Shown: positions 33,603 through 42,749 of the stretch, piece after piece
How the letters are laid out: every line of letters begins with the position of its first letter
Position numbering within the stretch: position 1 is the stretch's first letter
Source: Haloarcula halobia
GTDB taxonomy: Archaea; Halobacteriota; Halobacteria; Halobacteriales; Haloarculaceae
Direction of reading: 5' to 3'
Length of the DNA stretch: 64,000 bases
NCBI RefSeq assembly: GCF_029338255.1
Contig: NZ_CP119787.1
Location: 1,426,001-1,490,000 of the forward strand
Program-made: the position numbers and the translations under genes
The notes under the pieces: model-generated
Database searches by the model: none
Told to the model about the DNA's origin: nothing
The model's input: only the letters and a program-made list of their open reading frames with translations

Positions 33603-34421
33603 ATGGCGAAGACGGTGCTGATAACGGGTGCGTCCTCCGGAATCGGGCGAGCGACTGCAGAGGCCTTCCTGGCCGACGACTGGACGGTCTGGGCGACCGC
33701 ACGCGACGAATCGGACCTGGCGGACCTGCCGGACGGGTGCGTGACGGCCGAGCTCGACGTGACCAACGCCCGCGAGTGCGAGCGGGTCGTCGAGGATCTG
33801 GTCGACGCGGAGCGGCGCGTCGACTGCCTCGTGAACAACGCCGGCTACGGCCAGTTCGGAGCCGTCGAGGACGTCTCGACCGGACAGGTCGACGCCCAGT
33901 TCGACGTCAACCTCTATGGCCCACACCGACTGATTCGCGAGGTGCTCCCGCACATGCGGGCCCGCGAGAACGGGACCGTCGTCACCCTCTCCGACGTCGC
34001 CGGGAAGCTCGCGCTCCCCAGCCAGGGCGTCTACGCCGCCTCGAAACACGCGGTGGAGGGGCTCCACGACGCGCTCCGCGCTGAGGTCGCACAGTACGAC
34101 GTCGACGTGGTGCTCGTCGAACCCGGCCCCGTCGAGACCGGGTTCGAGGAGCGGGCCGTCGCGGAGCGCGAGGCCACCGACGCGACGGGGGCCTACGACT
34201 GGCTCTACGAGGCCGCCGCCGACGCTCGGCTCTCGGGGGTCACCGACGCCTTCGCCGTCTCACCGGAGGCGGTGGCGCTGACGGTTCGCGACGCCGCGAA
34301 CGCCAGCGACCCGCGCCCGCGCTATCCCGTCGGCGAGGCGGCCCGCGTCCTGCTCCTGGCCCGGTATCTCCCCCCGCGCTGGCGAGACGCCGCCGTCGAC
34401 CTCGTACGGAAGTTCGTCTGA
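33603..34421 (+). CDS. Short-chain dehydrogenase/reductase
   Basis: 272 residues. Nucleotide motif TGASSGIGRATAEAF, NNAG in VNNAGYGQFG, catalytic Ser in VVTLSDVAG, and YxxxK in GVYAASKHAVEGL are all present. PGPVETGFEE follows, as in the classical SDR subgroup. The substrate cannot be told. Its stop is two bases before the glycerate kinase start, so the pair is probably one operon, with a GTATAAC TATA-like element at about 33,568. Confidence 0.9.
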   Translation: MAKTVLITGASSGIGRATAEAFLADDWTVWATARDESDLADLPDGCVTAELDVTNARECERVVEDLVDAERRVDCLVNNAGYGQFGAVEDVSTGQVDAQFDVNLYGPHRLIREVLPHMRARENGTVVTLSDVAGKLALPSQGVYAASKHAVEGLHDALRAEVAQYDVDVVLVEPGPVETGFEERAVAEREATDATGAYDWLYEAAADARLSGVTDAFAVSPEAVALTVRDAANASDPRPRYPVGEAARVLLLARYLPPRWRDAAVDLVRKFV

Positions 34422-34423
34422 CC

Positions 34424-35740
34424 ATGATACGCGACTCCGACACCCTCGCTCGCTCGCCCGCCCACGACTGCGCGCTTGACTGCCTCGAGGCCGGCATCGA
34501 GGCCGCCCGGCCCCGGACCGTCGTCGCCGAGGCGGTCCAGCGCACGGGCAGTCAGCTCCGAATCGACGACGCCGTCTACGACCTCGAGGCCTACGAGCGC
34601 GTCGTCGTCCTCGGCGGTGGCAAGGCCGCCGCCCAGGTCGCACGCGAACTCGAGACGGTCCTCGGCGACGCTATCACGGGGGGCGTCGTCGTCACCGACG
34701 ACCCGGATGCCTGCGACCAGGTGACCGTCCGCGAGGGCGACCACCCCGTCCCCAGCCAGCGTGGCGTCGAGGGCGCCAAAGCGGTCCTCGAACAGGCCCG
34801 GGCCGCCGACGCGTCGACGCTGGTGCTGGCCGTCATCACCGGCGGGGGGAGCGCGCTGCTCCCGGCACCGGCCGAGGCGGTGGGTCTCGAGGCGCTCCAG
34901 TCGGTCACCGACGCGCTGCTCGCATCGGGCGCGACCATCGACGAGATAAACGCCGTCCGCAAGCACTGCTCGCGGCTGAAAGGCGGGCGACTCGCCGCGG
35001 CGGCCACACCGGCGACGGTGGCGACGCTGGTCTTCTCGGACGTCGTCGGCAACGACCTCTCGGTCATCGCCAGCGGCCCCACGGTCCCCGACGGGACGAC
35101 GTTCGCCGACGCGCTGGCGGTCCTGGACCGGTACGACATCGACGCCCCCGCGGTCCGCGGGTACCTGCAGGCCGGCGTCGACGGCGACGCGCCCGAGACC
35201 CCCTCGGCGGGCGACCCCGCGTTCGACAGGGTCTCGACGCACGTGCTCGCGGACGCCTGGACCGCACTCGAGGCGGCCCGGTCGACGGCCCTGGAGCACG
35301 GCTACGAGACGATGGTCCTCTCCTCACGACTTCGCGGCGAGGCCCGCGAGGCCGGCCTGGCCCACCTCGCGGTGGCCGAGGAGGTGGTCTCGACCGGCAA
35401 CCCCGTCGAGCCACCCGCCGTCGTGCTCTCGGGTGGCGAACTGACCGTGACGGTCCGGGGCGACGGCGAGGGCGGACCCAATCAGGAGTTCGCGCTCGCG
35501 GGCGCCATCGACCTGCCGGCCGGGGCCGTCCTGGCCGCCGTGGACACCGACGGCCGCGACGGCGCGAGCGACGCGGCCGGCGCCATCGTCGACAGCGAGA
35601 CGGTCACCGACACAGCGGCCGCCCGGGATGCCCTCGACGACAACGACGCTGGCGGCTTCCTGGACGGCCGGGAGGCCCGCATCGTCACCGGCCGGACCGG
35701 GACGAACGTCAACGACCTGCGCGTGCTGGTGGTCGACTAG
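34424..35740 (+). CDS. Glycerate 2-kinase (DUF4147/MOFRL family)
   Basis: 438 residues. N-terminal DUF4147 domain with VVVLGGGKAAAQVARELE and VREGDHPVPSQRGVEGA, the glycine-rich VITGGGSALLPAPA, and NAVRKHCSRLKGGRLA. C-terminal MOFRL domain with LSGGELTVTVRG, GGPNQEFALAGA and DTDGRDGASDAAGAIVD. The enzyme phosphorylates D-glycerate to 2-phosphoglycerate in the semi-phosphorylative Entner-Doudoroff pathway and related routes of haloarchaea. It is coupled to the SDR gene, and its stop overlaps that of the convergent ArsA gene. Confidence 0.9.
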   Translation: MIRDSDTLARSPAHDCALDCLEAGIEAARPRTVVAEAVQRTGSQLRIDDAVYDLEAYERVVVLGGGKAAAQVARELETVLGDAITGGVVVTDDPDACDQVTVREGDHPVPSQRGVEGAKAVLEQARAADASTLVLAVITGGGSALLPAPAEAVGLEALQSVTDALLASGATIDEINAVRKHCSRLKGGRLAAAATPATVATLVFSDVVGNDLSVIASGPTVPDGTTFADALAVLDRYDIDAPAVRGYLQAGVDGDAPETPSAGDPAFDRVSTHVLADAWTALEAARSTALEHGYETMVLSSRLRGEAREAGLAHLAVAEEVVSTGNPVEPPAVVLSGGELTVTVRGDGEGGPNQEFALAGAIDLPAGAVLAAVDTDGRDGASDAAGAIVDSETVTDTAAARDALDDNDAGGFLDGREARIVTGRTGTNVNDLRVLVVD

Positions 35741-36798
35741 TCGAGACAGGCCGCGACCACCGACAGCAACCGCTCGCCGTGGACCTCCTCTGCCAGCAGC
35801 GGCACCCGGCGGACGTCGTGGCCACGGAAGAGGTCCTGGGAGCGCCGGAGCGCCTCCTGCTGGACGTCCCACCGGCGGGCACAGAACGAGCAGTCGGCGT
35901 GGTTGGGCCCCTCGATGTCGACGTCCTCGCCCAGAATCTCTTTCGGGTCCTGCATCAGGCGGTTGACGACGACGGTGCCGACGGGGATGCCGAAGGCGTC
36001 GAGCTGGTCGAGCAGGCGCTCGGACTCGACGACGGACAGCTCCTCGGGCACCATGACTACCCGGAAGTCGGTCTTGGTGGGGTCACGGAGGACCGCCCGC
36101 AGGTGTTCGATGCGGTCGCTCAGTTCACGCAGGTCCTCGATGCCCGCCTCCGGGTCGACGTCCTCGCTGTCCCCGAACATCCCCGTGAGGTTCCCGAGCA
36201 TGCCGGAGAACCGCTCGCGAAGCTGGAGGATCTTCCCGACCATCGAGTCCATCGTCTCGGGGAGTTCCAGCAACCGGAGCGTGTGGCCGGTCGGCGCGGT
36301 GTCGATGACGACTCGGTCGAACTGGTCGTCGTCGACGTACTCGAGCAACAGCCGCATCGCCGCGGCCTCGTCGGCCCCGGGCATCGACCCGCCCAGCAAG
36401 CCGTCCTCGCCGGCCACCGGGTCCTCGCCGCCCGCGCCGGGCATCCCCTCGCCGCCGAGCATCTCGCCGAGGCCGCCGAGTGCGCCCTCCTCCATCCCGA
36501 GCGGTCCCTCGCCCATCGCGGCCTCGGGGTCGATCTCGGCGGCAAAGAGCGGGACGTCCTCGCGGATGCGGGTCGGCGTCGCCGCAATCTCCGTCTCGAG
36601 CGTGTCGGACAGCGAGTGGGCGGGGTCAGTCGAGACGACGAGCGTCTTCGTCCCGTCGCGCGCGGACGCGAGCGCCGTCGCGGCCGCACACGTCGTCTTC
36701 CCGACGCCACCCTTCCCGCCGTAGAGCACGTAGTCTGGGGCGTCGATCCCCTCCGGTGGTGCCACCTGGTCGACTGCTTCGACGTCGAGGTCGGTCAT
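35737..36798 (-). CDS. ArsA/Get3 family ATPase
   Basis: 353 residues with one ATPase domain, like Get3 and unlike the doubled bacterial ArsA. Deviant P-loop GKGGVGKTTCAAATAL at 28-36; switch segments VVSTDPAHSLSDTL; FDRVVIDTAPTGHTLRLLELP; MVPEELSVVES. A CSFCARRW pair near the end resembles the zinc-binding CxxC of Get3 dimers. An extra glycine/methionine-rich insertion near 105-140 (ALGGLGEMLGGEGMPG) occupies the hydrophobic client-binding region. The role may be targeting of tail-anchored membrane proteins, by analogy; arsenic genes are not nearby. Confidence 0.9.
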   Translation of the reverse strand: MTDLDVEAVDQVAPPEGIDAPDYVLYGGKGGVGKTTCAAATALASARDGTKTLVVSTDPAHSLSDTLETEIAATPTRIREDVPLFAAEIDPEAAMGEGPLGMEEGALGGLGEMLGGEGMPGAGGEDPVAGEDGLLGGSMPGADEAAAMRLLLEYVDDDQFDRVVIDTAPTGHTLRLLELPETMDSMVGKILQLRERFSGMLGNLTGMFGDSEDVDPEAGIEDLRELSDRIEHLRAVLRDPTKTDFRVVMVPEELSVVESERLLDQLDAFGIPVGTVVVNRLMQDPKEILGEDVDIEGPNHADCSFCARRWDVQQEALRRSQDLFRGHDVRRVPLLAEEVHGERLLSVVAACLD

Positions 36799-36848
36799 AG
36801 CCGTGGCTACGGTCGGCCGGCCTTGAGTACTTCCCGAAAACGTCTCCC

Positions 36849-37010
36849 CTACTGTCGCGACGACCGCGCCTCACGAACGTCCGCGCCGTCCCTGAGTTTG
36901 TCCTCACAGTTCGGGCAGACCCGCGGTCCCTGTGACTCGACTGCTTCTGGCGTAAAGACCCGTACGTACTGCTCGGTGACGAAGTTTCCGCAGTTCTGGC
37001 ACTCGGGCAT
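36849..37010 (-). CDS. Zinc-ribbon microprotein, DUF7563-like (53 residues)
   Basis: The reverse-strand reading MPECQNCGNFVTEQYVRVFT is followed by a second knuckle VCPNCEDKLRDGADVREARS. Two CxxC pairs 26 residues apart form a zinc ribbon. I recall this as the haloarchaeal family DUF7563, with an invariant MPECQNCG start. The upstream has TTTATCC at about 37,034-37,041, a proper distance for a leaderless start. Function unknown; such ribbons may bind nucleic acid. Confidence 0.8.
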   Translation of the reverse strand: MPECQNCGNFVTEQYVRVFTPEAVESQGPRVCPNCEDKLRDGADVREARSSRQ

Positions 37011-37084
37011 CCTCAGATAAAGGCAATTAGTCGGATAAATGTCTTTTGTTGCCTACGAAATGAACCGGTATTCGATAGCGGGGC

Positions 37085-39520
37085 CTACCCGTGCTCCGGC
37101 CAGAACCGGTCGAGCTGGCCCGCGAGGAACTCCGGTGTCATCGTGGTGAACTCCTCGCGTTCCCCCTCGGGGAGGTATGGATACACCGAGTGGCGCGCGT
37201 CGGGCGTGTAGCGGCGGCCGACGAACGCGCGGACACCCACCTCGTCGACGCCCCGGATTACCCGCCCGATGGCCTGGCGGGCCCGCCGGACCGCCGGCAC
37301 CGTCAGCGCGTACTCGAAGGCGTTCTCCTCGCCGAAGGCGTCGCCGTAGGCCCGCTGGACCGCCCGGACGCGGGGCGACCCGATGTTCACCAGCGGGACC
37401 CCCACGACCGCACACGTCGAGAGTTTCGCCCCGTCGTAGTCGACGCCCTCGGTCAGCGTCCCGCGCGTGGAGGTGACCAGCACCTTCCCATCGCCGCGGA
37501 AGAACCGTCGCTTTCGGCGGTCGGTCGCCTCGTTGCTGGACGCCTCGTCGACGACGACTGGTTTCTCGACGGCCTCCTCCAGGTATGCGCCCGCCCAGCG
37601 TGCCTCGCGGTAGTTCGGCATGGCCAGCATGACGTTGCCGGGCGAGCGAGCAAGGGCCCGCAGGGCCTGTGCGTACTCGTCGCGCGTCGGGTTCCAGTTC
37701 TCGCCAAGCGGTTTCATCTCGTCGGGGTCGCCCCGATTCCGGGCGGTAAACGGGCACGCGTCGACCAGGTAGGAGGCCCGGTTCTCCGGCGGGAACGGGA
37801 GGTCGTACGTCGTCGAGCGGACCGGCCGGGGCGCCTCGTCCTCCGTCGACGACTCGCCAAGCGCCTCCAGGCCGGAGACGCGGGTGAACACGTCCAGCGG
37901 TTCGAGCGTGGCACTCATCAGGACGCCCCCGCCCAGCTCGTCGAACACCTCCTTCAGCGCCGTCGCGGGCATGCAGTTGTAACAGAGGAGGCCGGGCGTG
38001 TAGACGGCCTGGTAGTCGGCGTCGACGCGGCGGCGATCCGTCGGGGAGTGCTCCAGTTCGATCTCGCGGAGGAACGTCGCGTGATCGCGCTCCCACCACT
38101 GGCCCGCGATGACCCCGACGGCGGCACACACGGGCTGGCGCGTCAGGCCGAGCTGGTCGATGACGTCCTCGACGGCCGCGCCGATCTGGGCGAGCGAGCG
38201 CCAGAGCCGCCCGTCGTAGCCCCGCTTTTCGGCCCACTCCGTCAACTCGTCTTGCTCGACCGTGTCGGGGTCTCTGAGGGGAATCTCCCGGTCGTGCTCC
38301 GGGAGGACGCTCGGCTCCGCGCGCCACCCCTCGTGTTCCGCGTCGAGGTGTGACTCGACGCGGTCGTCCAGCCACCGGAGCAGGTCGTCGTAGAACTTCC
38401 GGGCGCGGTCTACCGCGTCCAGAGGCACTTCCCGGGCCGAGAGCACCTCCCGGACCTGTCGCTTGTGGTCGCTGCTCTGCTGGGCCCGCTGGACCAGCAG
38501 GTTGCAGTCGTTGCGGGCCTGTTTCAGCGTCTGTCGCCCCACTCTATCGGAGAGCAGGTCCCGCACCCGCTCTTCGAGGCGGTGGGCCTCGTCGACGACG
38601 ACGAACGTCCGGTCGTCGAGCAGCCCCGAGAGGAGGGGACGCGACCCGGGGTCGAAGAGGTGGTTGTAGTTGCCGACGACGACGTCGGCCTCCTCCAGCA
38701 TGACGCTCATCACCCGGTGGGGACAGGTACCCCGCTCGACGGCCGCCGGCAGGTACTCGTCTATCGTGGCGACGTTGTGCTCGCCGACGCCGAAGTCGAC
38801 GGGCGACCCCCTGTTGCGGGCGTACCAGTCGGCCTCGAAGGGGCAGTACAGCGGCGGGTCGTCGCTCTCGGCCATCGACTCGGGGGCGGTCGGCTGGGTG
38901 GGACGGTAGGGTGAGGCCGCGCCAGCCGTCGCCAGGGTGTCTTCGCCCAGCGTCGACTGGTCGACGGCGTCGGGCCGGGCGGCCGTCGCGAGGTCCTGAG
39001 CCGCCCGCGGGTCCCACCACTGGTCCTCGTCGTCGACCTCGGTCTCGATGGCCGCCTCGGCGACGGCGGCGCCGCTCCCGCGCCCGTCGTCCTCGACGAG
39101 TCGCGCCGTCGCCTCGCGCAGGTCCTCGCAGCGCTCGTGCGTGCTGGCGTCCTCGGGGAAGAGTCCCTCGCGGCCGTACGGACAGAGGTCGCGCTTGCCG
39201 ACCAGCGCGATGCCGGACAGGGGCTCCTCGAGCCCGGCGTTCAGCGTCCGCAGGTCGTCGACGAACTGGTCGAGCTGTTGCTTGACGGGCGTGACGACGA
39301 GCACCCGCTCGTAGAGGTCGGTGTCCCGGACGAGCGTGGCTGCGGCGGTGAGCGCCGCCATCGTCTTGCCCGTCCCGCAGGGCCCCTCCATCGCCAGGAA
39401 GCCCCGCGACTTGCCCGCCTCGATGGCCCGTTCGACCGCGTCGGCCTGGTTCTCGTAGGGCTCGTCGAACCCGAAGTACGAGCGCCATGCCTCGTCGCCG
39501 GTGGCGGCCGAATCTCGCAT
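37085..39520 (-). CDS. XPD/DinG-type iron-sulfur ATP-dependent DNA helicase
   Basis: 811 residues from MRDSAATGDEAWRSYFGFDE. Superfamily 2 motifs: Walker A MEGPCGTGKTMAALTAA near 45-60; DEAH box VVVDEAHRLEERV; motif VI RRARQAIGRVIRG near the end; TRGTLTEGVDYDG. Cysteines in KRDLCPYGREG, HERCEDL, YCPFEADW and CPHRVM could ligate the 4Fe-4S cluster of XPD. A long acidic insertion near 130-210 is lineage-specific. The role is likely in repair or resolving structured DNA. The chosen start is the first Met after an open but low-quality stretch. Confidence 0.9.
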   Translation of the reverse strand: MRDSAATGDEAWRSYFGFDEPYENQADAVERAIEAGKSRGFLAMEGPCGTGKTMAALTAAATLVRDTDLYERVLVVTPVKQQLDQFVDDLRTLNAGLEEPLSGIALVGKRDLCPYGREGLFPEDASTHERCEDLREATARLVEDDGRGSGAAVAEAAIETEVDDEDQWWDPRAAQDLATAARPDAVDQSTLGEDTLATAGAASPYRPTQPTAPESMAESDDPPLYCPFEADWYARNRGSPVDFGVGEHNVATIDEYLPAAVERGTCPHRVMSVMLEEADVVVGNYNHLFDPGSRPLLSGLLDDRTFVVVDEAHRLEERVRDLLSDRVGRQTLKQARNDCNLLVQRAQQSSDHKRQVREVLSAREVPLDAVDRARKFYDDLLRWLDDRVESHLDAEHEGWRAEPSVLPEHDREIPLRDPDTVEQDELTEWAEKRGYDGRLWRSLAQIGAAVEDVIDQLGLTRQPVCAAVGVIAGQWWERDHATFLREIELEHSPTDRRRVDADYQAVYTPGLLCYNCMPATALKEVFDELGGGVLMSATLEPLDVFTRVSGLEALGESSTEDEAPRPVRSTTYDLPFPPENRASYLVDACPFTARNRGDPDEMKPLGENWNPTRDEYAQALRALARSPGNVMLAMPNYREARWAGAYLEEAVEKPVVVDEASSNEATDRRKRRFFRGDGKVLVTSTRGTLTEGVDYDGAKLSTCAVVGVPLVNIGSPRVRAVQRAYGDAFGEENAFEYALTVPAVRRARQAIGRVIRGVDEVGVRAFVGRRYTPDARHSVYPYLPEGEREEFTTMTPEFLAGQLDRFWPEHG

Positions 39521-39866
39521 CGAGACAGGGTTGGGCGGCTTGGTATTTGAACCGCCGGGTTCGCTATCGGGGAACGCAGACGTTCTCGGTCGTTCCACCG
39601 TGGCAGCTTACCGGTGTGTTGCACTCGCTGTGACCGATACCGGGGTATCTGGAGCACCGGGGCTGTGTTCAGTCCCTGGCGGGATGGACGGGACAACCGT
39701 ACGATGGCTGTCTCTTTTCTGATCGCACCCTGGCCCCACCATTCAAACCCGACGACCGAAAGACCCCCGTCTCACTTGATCAGGAGCAGCGACGAGTTCC
39801 GTCGGGCTGCACCAGCCCACCCTGTCGGTCGACCGAGTCGAGAGTCATACCGAAAGCAGTCTCCGT
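39521..39866. other. Spacer between helicase and permease-Usp genes, no gene seen
   Basis: 346 bases between the helicase start and the permease stop. Reading on both strands shows only short, non-conserved frames. It forms one border of a block (39.9-43.5 kb) with lower GC and many GATC-containing codons. Confidence 0.5.
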
Positions 39867-42131
39867 TCAGCGACGACCGAAGATTCGCTCTCTCAACGTT
39901 CGCGAGGACGGCCGTTCTGCCAACAGGACCGGCGTCTCGAGCGTCTCGAGCGTCTCGAACGCGAGGGAGTCGCGAACGATCCGAGACAGCAACCCGCGCT
40001 CGGTGGCACCGATGATCACGAGGCTGTACGCCGAACCAACAGTCCCGATCGCGGTCTCGACGTCACCGGTTTCGATCAGGAGTTCAGCATCGCCCAGCTG
40101 GTGGCCGTCAGCCCAGTCCGAGAGAAACTCTCGACCCGCCGCTTCCTCACCGTCGTCCACGATGTGTAACAGAGATACATCCACACCGATGGTTTCGCGG
40201 AGCGCCCGGGCCACTTCCGCGGAGAGGTCCGACGATGGACCGCCCGCCGTCGGCACGAGTACGTCGGAGAGATCGAGATCCTCTCCGTCCAATACGAGGA
40301 AATCACAGGGGAGGTCGTGCGTGAGCTCCTCCAGAGCGCCCTCCGCGCGGCCGCCCGCCAACTTTGCGCCGCCGTACCCCATCACGACGCGATCAACGTC
40401 GTTCGACCGGGCAGCGTCGAACACCTCCTGAAAGCCCCGGTGGGACAGGATCGTCCGTCGTTCGATCGGCACGTCGAACGCTTCCGCATCCGCCTTCGCG
40501 GCAGTGAGGAGCTTTTCGGAGGCCGATTTCAGCCCCGATTCGTTCTCGGCTGCCGTCTGAAGCGATGTCTGATCCGGGACGGTGACGATGTGGGTTGCGA
40601 GTACACGACCGCCCTCGTGTTGCGCGAGTGCGCCAGCCAGCGTAATCAGGTCGCTTTCGGTTCGCGGGTTCGACAGCGCCACCATCGTCGTTGGGCCCTC
40701 GTCCCCCGATGGTGCGACTGCCTCAGCGGCGCCGACGACCTCGTCCGGCAGTTCGCCCTCGCGACTCCGGATATAATCGGCGAGCACTCCGTGCTGGGTC
40801 GTTTTGTCCCGGGCGTACACGAAGTACCACAGCACAGCAGCAAGCACGAATCCGCCGGACAGCGCAATCTCCAGTGCGTCCATGAACGCGACCAGTCCCA
40901 GCGATAGCACTGCCCCTAGGATCGGCGTGATCGGATAGAACGGGACGGTGAACTCCGGGTCGTACTCGGGTACGTCTGCCTCTCGGAACACGATCAACCC
41001 CACGTTCATGAGTGCGTACACGATGAGGTGGAGTACGCTCGCGGCCTTCGCCAGGACCTCGATGTCACGGCCGAGGAACGCGATGAACACGATGATCAGG
41101 CCACCGGTCACGAGAATCGAGCGGTACGGCGTCGCGTAGTTCGGGTGGATCTCGTTGAGCCAGTTGGTGACGATCTTGTCTCGGCCCATGGCGAAGTTGA
41201 TACGCGCCGAGGCGAGAATCGAAGCGTTGGCCGAGGACGCCGTCGCGAGGAGTGCGCCGAGTGTCATCACCGCGGCAGCAGCGGCAGCGATCCCACCGAT
41301 CGGCCCGATCGAGACGGGGAAGGCAACCGAAGCGGCCTGTGCGACGGGGGCGTCTTGACTCAGATCCGGCCACGGAACCACCCCGAGCATCGTCGTCACG
41401 AGAATCGCGTAGATGACGGTGACGATACCGACGCTTCCGATGATCGCGATCGGGAGGTTTCGTCCCGGGTTCTTCAGTTCCTCCGCGACGGTGGCGATCT
41501 TCGCATAGCCGAGAAACGAGACGAACACGAGGGCGGTCGCCGGGAGAATCGCCCCTGTACCGAACGGAGCGAGTCCGTCTTCCCCGGCGAGTGTGGCGTA
41601 GTCGAACGAGAGAAACCCCGCGATTGCGAACGCGGTGAGAATCGAGAGCAGAACGAAGACGATGACAGTCTGGACGCCCCCCGTCTCCTTCGCGCCGATG
41701 TAATTGACACCGACGAAGACAGCGCCTGCGAGGAGTGCGCCCAGCTGAATCGGGTTCAGGAAGGCGATTTCGGGGAGGCCGACGAAGACGGCGAGGTACT
41801 GGCCGAAGCCGATACAGTAGAACGCAGACGCGAACGCGAGCCCCATCCAATCGCCCATCCCGGCGATCGATCCGAACATCGGCCCCAGCGACTTGTTGAT
41901 GTAGTAGTACCCCCCGCCGGCTTTCGGCATCGCCGTGCCGAGTTCGGAGACAGACAGCGCGTTTACCATCGCTATCAACCCGCCGACGATGAAGGAGACG
42001 ACGACGACCGGCCCGGCGGCGTTCGCGGCGACGCCCGGCAGGACGAAGATTCCGGCCCCGATCATCGTCCCGATACCGATCGTCATCGCCGAGACGAGTC
42101 CCAGGTCTTTGGCGAGTTCCTCGTCGCTCAT
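39867..42131 (-). CDS. Amino acid/APC permease fused to universal stress protein domains
   Basis: 754 residues. Residues 1 to about 440 form a twelve-helix APC-superfamily transporter: the first helix MTIGIGTMIGAGIFVLPG has the substrate-binding GxG pattern, and GGYYYINKSLGPMFG is typical. Residues about 470-600 and 605-754 are two UspA-like domains; the second has LVPTAGGPSSDLSAEVA and VIIGATERGLLSRI, the ATP-binding G-x2-G-x9-G(S/T) type. The fusion is frequent in haloarchaea and suggests ATP- or stress-regulated amino acid uptake. It overlaps the upstream usp gene (ATGA), so the two are coupled. Confidence 0.92.
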   Translation of the reverse strand: MSDEELAKDLGLVSAMTIGIGTMIGAGIFVLPGVAANAAGPVVVVSFIVGGLIAMVNALSVSELGTAMPKAGGGYYYINKSLGPMFGSIAGMGDWMGLAFASAFYCIGFGQYLAVFVGLPEIAFLNPIQLGALLAGAVFVGVNYIGAKETGGVQTVIVFVLLSILTAFAIAGFLSFDYATLAGEDGLAPFGTGAILPATALVFVSFLGYAKIATVAEELKNPGRNLPIAIIGSVGIVTVIYAILVTTMLGVVPWPDLSQDAPVAQAASVAFPVSIGPIGGIAAAAAAVMTLGALLATASSANASILASARINFAMGRDKIVTNWLNEIHPNYATPYRSILVTGGLIIVFIAFLGRDIEVLAKAASVLHLIVYALMNVGLIVFREADVPEYDPEFTVPFYPITPILGAVLSLGLVAFMDALEIALSGGFVLAAVLWYFVYARDKTTQHGVLADYIRSREGELPDEVVGAAEAVAPSGDEGPTTMVALSNPRTESDLITLAGALAQHEGGRVLATHIVTVPDQTSLQTAAENESGLKSASEKLLTAAKADAEAFDVPIERRTILSHRGFQEVFDAARSNDVDRVVMGYGGAKLAGGRAEGALEELTHDLPCDFLVLDGEDLDLSDVLVPTAGGPSSDLSAEVARALRETIGVDVSLLHIVDDGEEAAGREFLSDWADGHQLGDAELLIETGDVETAIGTVGSAYSLVIIGATERGLLSRIVRDSLAFETLETLETPVLLAERPSSRTLRERIFGRR

Positions 42132-42547
42132 TCCTCTGACTCAACTCGCGGGAGCGCGATAACCGGCAGTTCTGCGTTTAGAACGAGTTTGAGAGAGAGG
42201 TCGCCGGAGAGAAACTGCATGAGGCGGCCACCGCCGCGGGAGCGATAGGCGATCGCGCTCGCCTCGACTTCATCAGCTGCCGCGAAGATGGCGTCGACGA
42301 TATCTCGGCGATAGGCGGTATGCGTATCAGCGTCGGGGAAGACACGCCGGACAGCCTCGTAGGATTCTTCGGCCAGCTCTTCTGATTGTTCGACCGGGGT
42401 CTTGTCCGGGACGCCGCCACCTTTCTCGACGACGTGCAACGCCGTCACGTGTTCCGGCTCGTACGGTTCGAGTTGCCTTGCCGTGGCCTCGGCGTCTTCT
42501 TCGTTGGCGACCGGGAGTAATACGTGTTCGAGTATGTTCATCTTCAT
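42128..42547 (-). CDS. Universal stress protein (UspA family)
   Basis: 139 residues starting MKMNILEHVLLPVANEEDA (the second ATG, two codons later, is also possible). Alpha/beta Usp fold; HVTALHVVEKGG marks the second strand. The C-terminal ATP loop is degenerate: AIAYRSRGGGRLMQFLSGDL instead of the G-x2-G-x9-GS pattern, so nucleotide binding is uncertain. It is the first gene of the usp-permease operon and divergent from the Lrp-RCK regulator. Confidence 0.88.
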   Translation of the reverse strand: MKMNILEHVLLPVANEEDAEATARQLEPYEPEHVTALHVVEKGGGVPDKTPVEQSEELAEESYEAVRRVFPDADTHTAYRRDIVDAIFAAADEVEASAIAYRSRGGGRLMQFLSGDLSLKLVLNAELPVIALPRVESEE

Positions 42548-42749
42548 ACCACTCCGTGACAGGAACAGACGGGTGCCGGACGATTCATACAACAGAGTCA
42601 GTCGCCTTGTATATAAAAATCGGGTTCTGATTGGGCATTCAGTAAAAAGTAGCAGTTATTAGCGCGGTTCGAATATCACTGGCCGGTGTATTTTCTCAAA
42701 ACCTGAATCTGGACAATAGTATAAAGTCTCCGTCCGGTAGACCTGTGGT
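42548..42749. promoter_or_regulatory. Divergent promoters of usp-permease and lrp-rck
   Basis: For the reverse-strand operon, TTTTTATATACAAGG lies at about 42,606-42,620. For the forward gene, AGTATAAAG at 42,718-42,726 lies about 27 bases before its ATG. About 100 bases of AT-rich sequence lie between, enough for operator sites of the adjacent Lrp-type regulator. Confidence 0.6.
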